Shown here: one piece after another, positions 7,004-14,561 of the stretch
How the letters are laid out: each line of letters starts with the position of its first letter
Position numbering within the stretch: the stretch's first letter is position 1
Origin: Clostridia bacterium
Lineage (GTDB): Bacteria; Bacillota; Clostridia; TANB77; UBA1234
Reading direction: 5' to 3'
Assembly: GCA_017462965.1 (NCBI GenBank)
Contig: JAFTQC010000057.1
Coordinates: 1-32,462 of the forward strand
Length of the DNA: 32,462 nt
Position numbers and translations under genes: made by a program
Notes under the pieces: model-generated
What the model was told of the DNA's origin: nothing
Databases searched by the model: none
Seen by the model: the letters and a program-made list of their open reading frames with translations, nothing else

Positions 7004-9010
7004 TTAGCAGACTTCTGAGCCTGCGTCGATCTCGCCTTCTACTGTTAATACTTTAACGACGTCGCCTTCGCCAGCAGCAAGAACCATGCCTTGAGACTCG
7101 ATTCCCTTAAGCTTAGCTGGTTTAAGGTTTGCAACTATTACAACATTTTTATTGATTAAATCTTCTGGTGCATAATATTTTTGAAGACCAGCAACAATTT
7201 GTCTTGTTTCGCTTCCTAAAGAAACTTGCAATTTAAGTAATTTTTCTGAGCCGTCAACCCTTTCAGCAGAAAGAACTTTAGCAACTCTTAACTTGATTTT
7301 ATCCAAATAATCTATTGAAATTAATTCATCATTTTCATTGTTATTTGATGTAGCCTTTGACACAGCAGTCGCAGCCTTAGCTTTCTCAGCTTCTTTAGCT
7401 TTATTAATTTCGTCAAATTTAGCTAAAACAACTTTTTCATCAAATCTTGTAAATAACACTTCAACGTTATCTAACTTAATTCCAGCATTAATTAAAACTG
7501 GCTCCCAAGTAGCTTTTTCGAAACCAAAGATTTCTCTAACTTTAGCTGAAGAAGCAGGCATAAATGGTTCCATAATATTAGCAATGTTTGCAATTAAAGT
7601 TGCACAAGTAAATATTGTGTTGTTGAATTCCTCAATGTTCTCCTTAAATTTAATCCAAGGTTTTTGATCATCATAATATTTGTTAGCATCATCAATTAAC
7701 TTAATCGCTTTATCTGCAGCATCTTTGAAGTTAAGTTTTTCAATATCGCTTCCGATTTCAGCGTAGGCATTCTTAATTAGTTCACTAATTGATGCATCCA
7801 CAACACCTTCAGGAATTTCAGAAATCCCTTTGAATTTCAATGTTCTATTAACAAAGTTTCCGTATTTGTTAGTAACCTCATTATTGTGAGTCGCAACATA
7901 CTCAGAAATTGAGAAGTTTGTATCTTTTCTCTCTGGTCCATTACTTATCAAATGGAATCTTATTGTATCTGAATTTAGGTTTTCAACAGCATCAAGCGCA
8001 CTAATTGCATTTCCTTTACTCTTAGAAGCCTTCTCGTTGTTGAAGTTCAAGTATTCAGAAGAAACAATAACATCAGGCAAAGAAAATCCTTCTCTTGAAG
8101 ATAAAAGCAAAGCAGGGAAAATAATGCTGTGGAACACGATGTTATCTTTTCCGTGAACCATGTACATTCTGTCAGCTCTCTTCCAGTAGTCTTCCCAGTC
8201 GATTCCACGCTCTTCGCAAATTCTCATAGCAGCTGTAACATAACCCAAAACAGCTTCTATCCAAACATACAATTTTTTATCATCATATCCCTCAACAGGA
8301 ACATCAATACCCCAATCTAAATCTCTTGTAATCGCTCTGTCTCTAAGACCTTCGCGAAGATATTTCTCAGTTTCATTTTGAGCATTGATTCTCCATTTGC
8401 TCTTATTTGCAGAAACAAATTTTTCAATTTCATCTTGCATCTTCGAAAGCGCAATATATAAATTTTTATTATCTTTTTGAACAGTTTGCGCGCCACACGC
8501 TCTACACGTAGCATTAAGCAAATCTTCTTCAGTTGGAGCGTATCCACAATCACAGCAATCACCCTTCGTAATCTCGCCACATTTTGGACAAGTAATTTGA
8601 AGCTCTCTATCCGCCATAAACTTGTGGCAATGTTCGCAATAAGCTTGAGGCTCAACCTTTTCATAAATTGCACCGTTATCATAAATTTTCTTTATAATCT
8701 CCTGAACCTTAGCTTTATGATAATCAGTTTCCGTCAAAGTATATAAATCATAAGAAAAATTCAAACCTTCAAAAGATTTCAAAAACAATTCATGATATTT
8801 GTCGCAAATCTCTTTTGGAGTAATCCCCTCTAACTTTGCTCTTTCAGTAATTGGTGTTCCATGGCAATCAGACCCTGAAACATAAATAACATCATCACCC
8901 TTCGCACGATGATATCTTGCAAGCAAGTCGCCACCAATCAAACCAGCAACATGCCCTAAATGTAACTTATAATTCGCATATGGCCAAGCGCCACCTATTA
9001 AAACTTTCAT
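7004..9010 (-). CDS. metG: Methionine--tRNA ligase
   Basis: A 668-residue class I synthetase that charges tRNA-Met, including the initiator. The HIGH-equivalent HLGH is at 17-20 and the KMSKS loop is a KASKS variant at 327-331. The connective domain has four cysteine pairs at about 125/128, 141/144, 152-155 and 169/172, the double zinc-knuckle type. After an alanine/lysine- and asparagine-rich linker (about 540-565), a C-terminal EMAPII/Arc1p-like tRNA-binding domain starts at IDYLDKIKLRVAKV and ends with GSEVC. The ATG at 9010 follows AAGGA. No T-box leader was found upstream. A 113-base repeat element separates it from acpS. Confidence 0.97.
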   Translation of the reverse strand: MKVLIGGAWPYANYKLHLGHVAGLIGGDLLARYHRAKGDDVIYVSGSDCHGTPITERAKLEGITPKEICDKYHELFLKSFEGLNFSYDLYTLTETDYHKAKVQEIIKKIYDNGAIYEKVEPQAYCEHCHKFMADRELQITCPKCGEITKGDCCDCGYAPTEEDLLNATCRACGAQTVQKDNKNLYIALSKMQDEIEKFVSANKSKWRINAQNETEKYLREGLRDRAITRDLDWGIDVPVEGYDDKKLYVWIEAVLGYVTAAMRICEERGIDWEDYWKRADRMYMVHGKDNIVFHSIIFPALLLSSREGFSLPDVIVSSEYLNFNNEKASKSKGNAISALDAVENLNSDTIRFHLISNGPERKDTNFSISEYVATHNNEVTNKYGNFVNRTLKFKGISEIPEGVVDASISELIKNAYAEIGSDIEKLNFKDAADKAIKLIDDANKYYDDQKPWIKFKENIEEFNNTIFTCATLIANIANIMEPFMPASSAKVREIFGFEKATWEPVLINAGIKLDNVEVLFTRFDEKVVLAKFDEINKAKEAEKAKAATAVSKATSNNNENDELISIDYLDKIKLRVAKVLSAERVDGSEKLLKLQVSLGSETRQIVAGLQKYYAPEDLINKNVVIVANLKPAKLKGIESQGMVLAAGEGDVVKVLTVEGEIDAGSEVC

Positions 9011-9053
9011 TAATTAATCCTTCTTTCTATATAAAAATGTTTCACGAATATTT

Positions 9054-9166
9054 TTGGAAATTGGGACGGTTCCTTTTTCCAAAAATCATTATAACTTATA
9101 TCATCCATTTAACGGACGTCCCTAGATGGACGATTATTTGGAAAAAGGAACCGTCCCAATTTCCAA
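9054..9166. repeat. REPIN-like element between acpS and metG
   Basis: Perfect 29-base inverted arms at 9054-9082 and 9138-9166 (family B, core GGGACGGTTCC) enclose a smaller palindromic segment with GGACGTCC (family C core, 9114-9121) flanked by TCCAT/ATGGA. The right arm overlaps the 3' end of acpS. The nested layout is what REPIN-type elements look like. Confidence 0.85.
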
Positions 9167-9556
9167 ATTTGCATCCGCAATTACGATTGTCGCGATGGCG
9201 AAAGTGTCGTCGTGTGATAAGCTCACATCAAATTCACTCGCCGTAAGGCCTCGCTCGTTTGCGATTTCTTCAAGTCGTCCATGAAAAACTAAAACGGGTT
9301 TTCCGTTATCTTTTCTAACAATTTCCGCATCATGCCATCGTACACCTTCAGCAGTATCTGGCGAAAGTGCCTTATACGCAGCCTCTTTAGCAGCAAAGCG
9401 TGCGGCATAACTTTGGAACTTCGACATTCGTCTAGATTCGCAATAGCTAATTTCTTCATCCGTGTATATTCTTTTAAGAAAAGTATCCCCAAGCTCATTT
9501 ATAGAATTTTTGATTCTTTCAACGCTCACAATATCTGTACCACAAAAAATCGCCAC
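9134..9556 (-). CDS. acpS: Holo-[acyl-carrier-protein] synthase
   Basis: AcpS transfers the 4'-phosphopantetheine group from CoA to acyl carrier protein. The start is taken as GTG at 9556, because GGAGGTG lies seven bases upstream; further upstream codons in frame have no support. This gives 140 residues. The Mg ligands fall at the canonical places: D8 (GTDIV) and E58 (RFAAKEAAYKAL). VSLSHD and AIATIVIA close the fold. The family is usually about 120-126 residues; the last ten or so residues (NLEIGTVPFSK) are encoded by a family B repeat arm, which also brings the stop codon. The natural end was probably just after the AIATIVIADA strand. It is the first gene of the leftward housekeeping block and has a consensus promoter. 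Confidence 0.93.
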   Translation of the reverse strand: MAIFCGTDIVSVERIKNSINELGDTFLKRIYTDEEISYCESRRMSKFQSYAARFAAKEAAYKALSPDTAEGVRWHDAEIVRKDNGKPVLVFHGRLEEIANERGLTASEFDVSLSHDDTFAIATIVIADANLEIGTVPFSK

Positions 9557-9627
9557 ACCTTCACCTCCAATTAAGTAAACCGTATGTGCTACGGCATAAA
9601 CAATCGATAAGTTCATTATCGGCAACA

Positions 9628-9656
9628 ATTATATACCATTTTAAAAAGAATATCAA
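9628..9656 (-). promoter_or_regulatory. Sigma-A-type promoter of acpS
   Basis: On the minus strand: TTGATA (plus 9651-9656), a 17-base spacer, TATAAT (plus 9628-9633). The leader to the GTG start is about 65 bases. It could serve metG and tatD too if the intervening repeats are read through. Confidence 0.8.
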
Positions 9657-9661
9657 CCGCA

Positions 9662-9698
9662 AATCGGCTAAACCGTAATATTTTTAGCCGATTTTTTT
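9662..9698 (+). terminator. Strong rightward terminator with no rightward gene before it
   Basis: AATCGGCTA (9662-9670) pairs perfectly with TAGCCGATT (9685-9693), followed by TTTTTTT. No rightward gene lies between 3488 and here. A second, weaker hairpin (AAGCT ... AGCTT) follows at about 9712-9740. It may end an antisense transcript, or insulate the small-gene operon. Confidence 0.65.
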
Positions 9699-9800
9699 GT
9701 AGCAAAAAAAAAAGCTATTCAATTAAAAATTCAGCTTCTTTTTCCATTTTATGTAACAAAATAATTTTCAAATTCATAGGTTCAATTTCTGCCGCACCTG

Positions 9801-9809
9801 CATATATTA
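9801..9809 (+). promoter_or_regulatory. Possible sporulation-sigma -10 element of the small-gene operon
   Basis: CATATATTA fits the sigma-K -10 pattern CATANNNTA and lies about 13 bases before the GGAGGTG site of the first small gene. No sigma-A promoter was found here. The -35 part is not clear, so this is weak. Confidence 0.25.
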
Positions 9810-9830
9810 TTTTATGGAGGTGCGTTTTTA

Positions 9831-9995
9831 ATGAATAACGAAATGATTTATACGATGTTTTTAAACAGTATTAGGAACATGAGTGATGAAGAATTAAACA
9901 AAACTTTAGAAAAAGCTAGGGGCATACTAAATGCAAATGATTATCAAAAATTGCTTGAATTAATAAAAAAGGAAAGACAAAATGACCAAAAATAA
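9831..9995 (+). CDS. Small protein, unknown function
   Basis: A 54-residue, helical, charged protein (MNNEMIYTMFLNSIRNMSDEE ..., ending KKERQNDQK). It is supported by a textbook GGAGGTG eight bases before the ATG and by its position ahead of two further small genes in the same direction. A MSDEELNK segment followed by leucine-rich heptads suggests a two-helix protein. I do not recognise a family. Confidence 0.7.
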   Translation: MNNEMIYTMFLNSIRNMSDEELNKTLEKARGILNANDYQKLLELIKKERQNDQK

Positions 9996-10059
9996 TCGAA
10001 TTTATACATTATTTCAACTACCAGGCACATTCAAATTTGTTTAATTAGGAGGTGAGATT

Positions 10060-10467
10060 ATGGGAGAAACTCCAGATTTATCAAAGCTTTTCGAAATGCT
10101 GTCAGGAATGAATAATTCGCAAAACGGATCCAGCGAAGCAAATATTTCAAATCTTTTGAATAGCATTTCAAATGCGAATACATCAAACTCAAGAAACACA
10201 AGTGATTCAGGTTCTTCAGGTACAACTAATTCAACTCAAAACAACTTCGAAATGCCTGATATGGAAACAATCATGAAAATCTCCAAACTAATGAAATCCA
10301 TGAATTCCAATGAAAACACCGCAAGCACAAATTTACTCAACTCTTTGCGACCATTTTTAAGGAAATCAAAACAAGAAAAAGTAGACCAATACATAAGAAT
10401 GCTAAGACTTTCTTCTGTAATCTCTGAATTAAATAGGAATGATGGTAAAAATGAAAATAAATTTTAA
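10060..10467 (+). CDS. Small Ser/Asn-rich protein with conserved C-terminal helix, unknown function
   Basis: A 135-residue protein. Residues 1-15 are acidic (GETPDLSKLFEMLSG), about 15-65 are low-complexity Asn/Ser, and 70-130 form a helical region (METIMKISKLMKSMNS, then NLLNSLRPFLRKSKQEKVDQYIRMLRL). The C-terminal pattern, LRPFL-x3-K-x-EKVDQYI, resembles small conserved proteins I recall from clostridial genomes, some near sporulation genes, but no function is known to me. The ATG follows AGGAGGTGA. The 3' end overlaps the next small gene by 17 bases in another frame, indicating a shared transcript and coupled translation. Confidence 0.8.
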   Translation: MGETPDLSKLFEMLSGMNNSQNGSSEANISNLLNSISNANTSNSRNTSDSGSSGTTNSTQNNFEMPDMETIMKISKLMKSMNSNENTASTNLLNSLRPFLRKSKQEKVDQYIRMLRLSSVISELNRNDGKNENKF

Positions 10468-10576
10468 AGAAAATTTTGACAACTTTTTAATAGGTTCATT
10501 AATTATATTTTTAATTAATGAGGGGGGCGAAGATACGTCAACGATGCTTGCTCTAGGACTGCTCTTACTTGCGTAA
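10451..10576 (+). CDS. Very small hydrophobic protein, unknown function
   Basis: A 41-residue frame starting inside the end of the preceding gene. It has an amphipathic start (MKINFKENFDNF), a hydrophobic stretch (LIGSLIIFLINE), a Gly-Gly-Glu-Asp turn and a second hydrophobic stretch (TMLALGLLLLA) at the very C-terminus. Short proteins with an acidic middle and a leucine-rich tail occur in clostridial small-gene clusters. The overlap with the previous gene and a GATGG just before the ATG support translation. It is not visible at normal length cut-offs. An inverted repeat (10529-10537 with 10581-10589) spans its 3' half and may be the operon's terminator. Confidence 0.55.
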   Translation: MKINFKENFDNFLIGSLIIFLINEGGEDTSTMLALGLLLLA

Positions 10577-10589
10577 TTGGCGTATCTTC
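10529..10589 (+). terminator. Long-loop inverted repeat at the end of the small-gene operon
   Basis: GAAGATACG and CGTATCTTC are perfect 9-base arms 43 bases apart. The T-run after the stem is weak, so this may be a terminator, a processing site or a structured 3' end. Confidence 0.35.
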
Positions 10590-10608
10590 TTTATGGATTA
10601 TTTAGATA

Positions 10609-11103
10609 TTAGCTATTTAAAATTTTCGCCGGCTCAATATATCCCGGAAAAATATCACTTTTCTTATTCATACCAGCTGTATTGAACACAAAATCATGAT
10701 CATCCAAAATGTTATACAGCATCGTATTTGTGTTATAAACTTCATAACAATTTATAATTCTAAGTTCGTTACACGATGACATCAATTTTTCTATTAAATA
10801 TGTATTTATCTCTTTGATAAATTCCATGGTACCTTGCACCACAATACTTACCGGATTTTGTTCTTCTTTTATTTCCATCACAAATTCTTCATTAAACCAA
10901 CTAATTTCGTCAATTCCCTTCTCATTATCAAAATGAAGATTCAATCTTTTCACTAAATTTTTCATTCCGCTCTCCAACTTGTCCTGCGAAATGACAACAA
11001 TCTTATTTTTTTGCTTCAACTCTTCACGCACATACGGCAAAAGCGCAGCAAATAAATGCCATTCACTAACATAAAAATTACAAGCTTTTATAATTTTATG
11101 CAT
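10609..11103 (-). CDS. Hypothetical protein
   Basis: I do not recognise this protein of about 164 residues (from MHKIIKACNFYVSEWHLFAA). It is soluble, alternating alpha/beta, with no membrane segment or cysteine cluster. The C-terminal half holds an NELRIINCYEVYNTN segment and the end reads PGYIEPAKILNS. ATG codons lie side by side at 11106 and 11103; GGAGG is four and seven bases upstream respectively, so 11103 fits better. A consensus promoter overlaps the farther in-frame ATG at 11163, which rules that one out. It is a single-gene unit convergent with the small-gene operon. No function is proposed. Confidence 0.75.
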   Translation of the reverse strand: MHKIIKACNFYVSEWHLFAALLPYVREELKQKNKIVVISQDKLESGMKNLVKRLNLHFDNEKGIDEISWFNEEFVMEIKEEQNPVSIVVQGTMEFIKEINTYLIEKLMSSCNELRIINCYEVYNTNTMLYNILDDHDFVFNTAGMNKKSDIFPGYIEPAKILNS

Positions 11104-11134
11104 CATTTTTCCTCCTTTGTTTTCGTCTGTTTTG

Positions 11135-11163
11135 ATATTACCATTTTTTACCATGTGTGTCAA
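11135..11163 (-). promoter_or_regulatory. Sigma-A-type promoter of the hypothetical gene
   Basis: On the minus strand: TTGACA (plus 11158-11163), a 17-base spacer, TAATAT (plus 11135-11140). Transcription would begin near 11128, giving a leader of about 25 bases. Confidence 0.75.
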
Positions 11164-11229
11164 TTATTATTTTCCATTTTATGGTATTTATTTTGTATCA
11201 CTTGGAAATACTCCATTTTGGAGGTGCTT

Positions 11230-11412
11230 ATGAAAAAATTTATTATCGTATTCGCATATTGGTGGTGCATCATGTATCCATCTTTAGGACTGGATGTACC
11301 TTATTTATCAATCAATTCCAATCCCCCTAATCAACAAAACTACGAGTTCAAATTTAAAATAGTAGAGTATTTTAAAAAAGGACAAGGGGACGGGGCTTTT
11401 GTCCATTTTTAA
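11230..11412 (+). CDS. Tiny protein of unknown function, 3' end inside a repeat
   Basis: A 60-residue frame with TGGAGG seven bases before the ATG. It starts with a short hydrophobic, tryptophan-containing segment (MKKFIIVFAYWWCIMYPSLG), then a polar stretch and FKFKIVEYFKK. The last eleven residues (GQGDGAFVHF and the preceding residue) come from a family A repeat that also supplies the stop. The original end may have been lost to the repeat. The good ribosome binding site is the main support; without homologues it stays tentative. Confidence 0.5.
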   Translation: MKKFIIVFAYWWCIMYPSLGLDVPYLSINSNPPNQQNYEFKFKIVEYFKKGQGDGAFVHF

Positions 11413-11451
11413 AAAGAAGCGTCCCTCTTGCTAATCCCCGTCCCCTTGTCC
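11380..11451. repeat. Family A repeat hairpin
   Basis: A 25-base unit at 11380-11404 plus an inverted half-unit at 11436-11451. The outer 16 bases (GGACAAGGGGACGGGG) pair perfectly with the right half-unit across 40 bases. The left unit overlaps the end of the small gene at 11230-11412. Confidence 0.85.
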
Positions 11452-11521
11452 ACAAAAATCAAACTACGTCAAAAGCCTTTTTCCGTAAAATCTTCATCAT
11501 AATCTTCTATAAAATATATAC

Positions 11522-11550
11522 TTGTAAATGAATTCCAACTATGATATATT
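11522..11550 (+). promoter_or_regulatory. Sigma-A-type promoter of mgtC
   Basis: TTGTAA at 11522-11527, a 17-base spacer, TATATT at 11545-11550. The leader of about 90 bases contains two hairpins. Confidence 0.65.
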
Positions 11551-11555
11551 CTTTA

Positions 11556-11613
11556 TGGGAGTTTAGGCTCCCAATTTTGCCCTAATTAAATAGTTTGTTA
11601 GGGCAAAATTTTT
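11556..11613 (+). promoter_or_regulatory. Structured mgtC leader with terminator-like hairpin
   Basis: A small hairpin TGGGAG/CTCCCA (11556-11573) starts at about the predicted transcription start. It is followed by a 12-base perfect stem (11573-11584 with 11599-11610) and a short T-run. The hairpins abut at 11573. A terminator between promoter and gene suggests attenuation. It does not match the M-box or Mn riboswitch patterns I know. Confidence 0.5.
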
Positions 11614-11647
11614 GAACATTTAAATATTTAGAAAAGGTGTGATATAA

Positions 11648-12367
11648 ATGGATTTTTTAGGTTTCTTTACTTCATCATTGGCGCTTGATACAGTTACTAA
11701 ATTATCAATCGCGTTAATTCTTTCTGCAATTATCGGTCTAGAAAGAGAATTAGTACATAAACCTGCCGGTATAAAAACTCATACTCTTATCTGTATTTCG
11801 GCTACTCTTGTAATGTCACTTGGCATGTACATGCGTAATATATATCCAGAAATCGTTCTTGATCCTACAAGATTACCTGCTCAAATTCTTGCTGGTATTG
11901 GATTTGTAGGCGCTGGAACAATTATTCGTGAAGGCCTTTCTGTTAAAGGAATCACAACAGCTGCCAGCTTACTATCAATAACATGTGTTGGCTTGGCCGT
12001 TGGTGCAGGCTTTTATGAAGGAGCAATTATAGCAACATTACTTATATTTGTAATTCTTTACTTTACATCACCAATTCAAAATGCGATTTCTAAAAAAAGT
12101 AAATTAACAACTTTTACTTTAATTTCTCGCAATGAATACGGTACAATAAGCAAAGCACAAGAATTATTCGAGAGAAATAAATTAGATGTTATTTCAATAA
12201 AACAAATAAAATCAAATTCATCAAACTCATTGATAATCAAGTTCTTAGTTAAATGCAGTGATGTTACAAACAAAGAAGCTCTAATTCAAGAACTTACTAA
12301 AATAGAAGGAATAACTGAAGTTAATCTTTCTAGAGGTTTAGCAAAAGTTGATGTTGATGCTGATTAA
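11648..12367 (+). CDS. MgtC/SapB-family membrane protein
   Basis: A 239-residue protein. The N-terminal 140 residues are the MgtC/SapB membrane domain with four to five helices and signatures IGLERELVHKPAGIKTH, GIGFVGAGTI and VKGITTAA. The C-terminal 90 residues form an ACT-like cytoplasmic domain. Family members are linked to survival at low magnesium and to control of F-type ATP synthase or phosphate in pathogens; their role in Clostridia is not settled. AAAGGTG precedes the ATG. The leader with two hairpins could make expression conditional. murA follows after 36 bases in the same direction. Confidence 0.92.
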   Translation: MDFLGFFTSSLALDTVTKLSIALILSAIIGLERELVHKPAGIKTHTLICISATLVMSLGMYMRNIYPEIVLDPTRLPAQILAGIGFVGAGTIIREGLSVKGITTAASLLSITCVGLAVGAGFYEGAIIATLLIFVILYFTSPIQNAISKKSKLTTFTLISRNEYGTISKAQELFERNKLDVISIKQIKSNSSNSLIIKFLVKCSDVTNKEALIQELTKIEGITEVNLSRGLAKVDVDAD

Positions 12368-12403
12368 TATACATTAATCTCATAATAAGAAAAGAGGTCT
12401 AGA

Positions 12404-13672
12404 ATGGATAAGTTTATAATAAAAGGAAATACTCCTCTAAGAGGAACAGTTAGTATTAACGGTGCAAAAAATGCTGCAGTAGCTATCTTACCTGCAACTG
12501 CTCTTATAAAAGGCAAATGCCGTATTGATAATATTCCAAACATTAGCGACATTAAACGTTGCTGCGAAATATTAGAGTTGTTAGGTGCAAAAGTCAACTT
12601 CATAACTCCAAACGAAGTGGAAATCGACTCAACAAATGTAGAAGAAAAGGAAATACCTCTAGATTTAACAAAAAAATTTAGAGCTTCATATTATTTCATA
12701 GGAGCACTTTTAAGCCGTTTCGGCAAAGCTTCAGTTGGCTTCCCTGGTGGATGCAACTTTGGTTCAAGACCTATAGATCAACACATCAAAGGTTTTGAAA
12801 CTCTTGGTGCAACTGTAAATTGCGAAGGTGGAATGATTTACGCTACTTCAGAAAACGGTTTAGAAGGAAATTCTGTATACCTTGATGTTGTAAGCGTTGG
12901 TGCTACAATTAACATTATGCTTTCAGCAGTTCTTGTTCCTGGTGTTACTACAATCGAGAATGCAGCTAAAGAACCTCATATCGTTGATTTAGCAAACTTC
13001 TTAAATACTATGGGCGCTAACATCAAAGGTGCCGGAACTGATATTATCAAAATCACTGGTGTAGAAGAATTACGCGGTAACGCTTCATATTCTATAGTAC
13101 CAGATCAAATCGAAGCAGGAACATTTATGATTGCTGCTGCTGCATCTCGTGGAGATGTTACTATTACAAATTGTATAACAAAACATTTAGACCCAATTTC
13201 TGCAAAACTAGTTGAGATGGGTGTCAACATAGAAGAATCTGAAGATGGCGACGAAATAAGAGTTTGGTCTGATGAAAGAACTACAAAAGGTAATATAAAA
13301 ACTTTACCTTATCCTGGTTTTCCTACAGACATGCAACCACAAGTTGCAGTTCTTCTTTCGGTTTCTCAAGGGACAAGCTATTTGACAGAAGGAGTTTTCG
13401 ATTCTCGTTTCCAATACACAGAAGAACTAAAAAAGATGGGAGCAAAAATCAGAATTGAAGGCAAAACAGCTTGTATCGAAGGTGTTGAAACACTTAACGG
13501 ATGCCAAGTTACAGCTACTGATTTAAGAGCCGGCGCAGCGTTAATAATTGCCGGCATCTGCGCTGATGGTGAAACAGAACTTTACGGCATAGAACATGTT
13601 GAAAGAGGCTACGAAAAAATAGCTGAACGTTTTAACTCACTTGGTGCAAAAATAGAGAGAGTTTCTGAATAA
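12404..13672 (+). CDS. murA: UDP-N-acetylglucosamine 1-carboxyvinyltransferase
   Basis: MurA catalyses the first committed step of peptidoglycan synthesis, moving enolpyruvate from PEP to UDP-GlcNAc in the cytoplasm. It has 422 residues, the usual length. K22-N23 sit in the INGAKNAAVA motif; the catalytic cysteine is C117 in the PGGCNFGSRPIDQH loop (C115 in E. coli), so fosfomycin sensitivity is expected. The PTDMQPQ motif near residue 308 carries the catalytic aspartate. AGAGG precedes the ATG. Firmicutes often carry two MurA paralogues; which one this is cannot be told. It is followed by a family C palindrome. Confidence 0.96.
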   Translation: MDKFIIKGNTPLRGTVSINGAKNAAVAILPATALIKGKCRIDNIPNISDIKRCCEILELLGAKVNFITPNEVEIDSTNVEEKEIPLDLTKKFRASYYFIGALLSRFGKASVGFPGGCNFGSRPIDQHIKGFETLGATVNCEGGMIYATSENGLEGNSVYLDVVSVGATINIMLSAVLVPGVTTIENAAKEPHIVDLANFLNTMGANIKGAGTDIIKITGVEELRGNASYSIVPDQIEAGTFMIAAAASRGDVTITNCITKHLDPISAKLVEMGVNIEESEDGDEIRVWSDERTTKGNIKTLPYPGFPTDMQPQVAVLLSVSQGTSYLTEGVFDSRFQYTEELKKMGAKIRIEGKTACIEGVETLNGCQVTATDLRAGAALIIAGICADGETELYGIEHVERGYEKIAERFNSLGAKIERVSE

Positions 13673-13683
13673 TGAACTATCGG

Positions 13684-13735
13684 GACGTAGGTTTTCGACC
13701 GTTGGGGACGTCCCCAATGGTCGAAACTCTACGTC
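13684..13735. repeat. Family C palindrome after murA
   Basis: A 52-base near-perfect palindrome, arms GACGTAG and CTACGTC outside, TTCGACC/GGTCGAA inside, and TTGGGGACGTCCCCAA at the centre. It has no T-run, so it may stabilise the 3' end rather than terminate. Confidence 0.85.
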
Positions 13736-13769
13736 TTCATTTTACATTTTCAATATTAAGGAGATACAT

Positions 13770-14552
13770 ATGATTAAATTTTGTAATTTATTTAGTGGTA
13801 GCAGCGGTAATTCAACATACATTGAAACTGATACCACAAAAATTTTAATAGATGCTGGTGTTAGTTGCACCAGAATAGTTAAAGCACTTGAATCACTTGG
13901 TGTTAGCTTTAGTGATATTGATGCAATTCTTATAACTCATGAACACACTGACCATACAAAAGGCTTAACGACAATCGCTAAAAAGTTTAACATACCAATT
14001 TATGCAACTGAAAAAACTTGGTCTCAAATGTGTTCACTAAATGTTTGTGATTCTTGCAAATACACGTTTACACCTGATAAAAATTTTGAAATTGGTGATG
14101 CAAATATTCATCCATTTTCGATTCCACATGATGCTATCGATCCTTGCGGATTCAGCATTTTATCCGATGGTAAAAAAATCACTGTAGCTACTGATATTGG
14201 CCACGTGGAAGAACGTCTTATAACTGAAATGACCGGAAGTGATATATTATTAATTGAATCGAACTATGATACAGACACTTTATTCTGTGGTGCATATCCA
14301 TATTTCTTGAAAAAAAGAATAGCTAGCGATGTTGGGCATTTATCTAATGAATCAACCAGCAAACTAGTTAAAACATTATATGAAAACGGTGTTACAAAAT
14401 TTATACTTGGACACTTGAGTAAAGAAAATAATTTCCCAGAACTTGCTTATCAGACCGTACTTAATGAATTAAATAGTTCTACACTTAACGTTCCTTTTCA
14501 TCTTTCAGTTGCTGGACGTGATACTGTGGATGACATTCTTGAAATAGTTTAG
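13770..14552 (+). CDS. YycJ/WalJ-type metallo-beta-lactamase-fold hydrolase
   Basis: A 260-residue protein with the family start CNLFSGSSGNSTYIE and the metal site THEHTDH (H57, H59, D61, H62). ATDIGHVEE, ESNYD, GHLSNE and ILGHLSKENN supply the remaining ligands. YycJ/WalJ proteins are linked to DNA 5'-3' exonuclease activity and, in Bacillus, to the walRK locus. Here there is no walRK, but rlmH follows nine bases downstream, as it does near YycJ in many Firmicutes. AAGGAGA lies upstream of the ATG. Confidence 0.93.
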   Translation: MIKFCNLFSGSSGNSTYIETDTTKILIDAGVSCTRIVKALESLGVSFSDIDAILITHEHTDHTKGLTTIAKKFNIPIYATEKTWSQMCSLNVCDSCKYTFTPDKNFEIGDANIHPFSIPHDAIDPCGFSILSDGKKITVATDIGHVEERLITEMTGSDILLIESNYDTDTLFCGAYPYFLKKRIASDVGHLSNESTSKLVKTLYENGVTKFILGHLSKENNFPELAYQTVLNELNSSTLNVPFHLSVAGRDTVDDILEIV

Positions 14553-14561
14553 GAGAATATT

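Noticed and set aside
9011-9133. T-box leader for metG (and similarly for trpS)
   Set aside because: No specifier-loop or T-box (TGG) sequence is seen; the space before metG is repeat element and the space before trpS is only 25 bases.
9557-9628. Upstream extension of acpS to an ATG at 9628
   Set aside because: The GTG at 9556 has a consensus ribosome binding site, and the promoter -10 at 9628-9633 overlaps the farther start.
11552-11648. M-box or yybP-ykoY riboswitch before mgtC
   Set aside because: The leader is too short (about 90 bases) and lacks the conserved core sequences of either class; only two simple hairpins are present.
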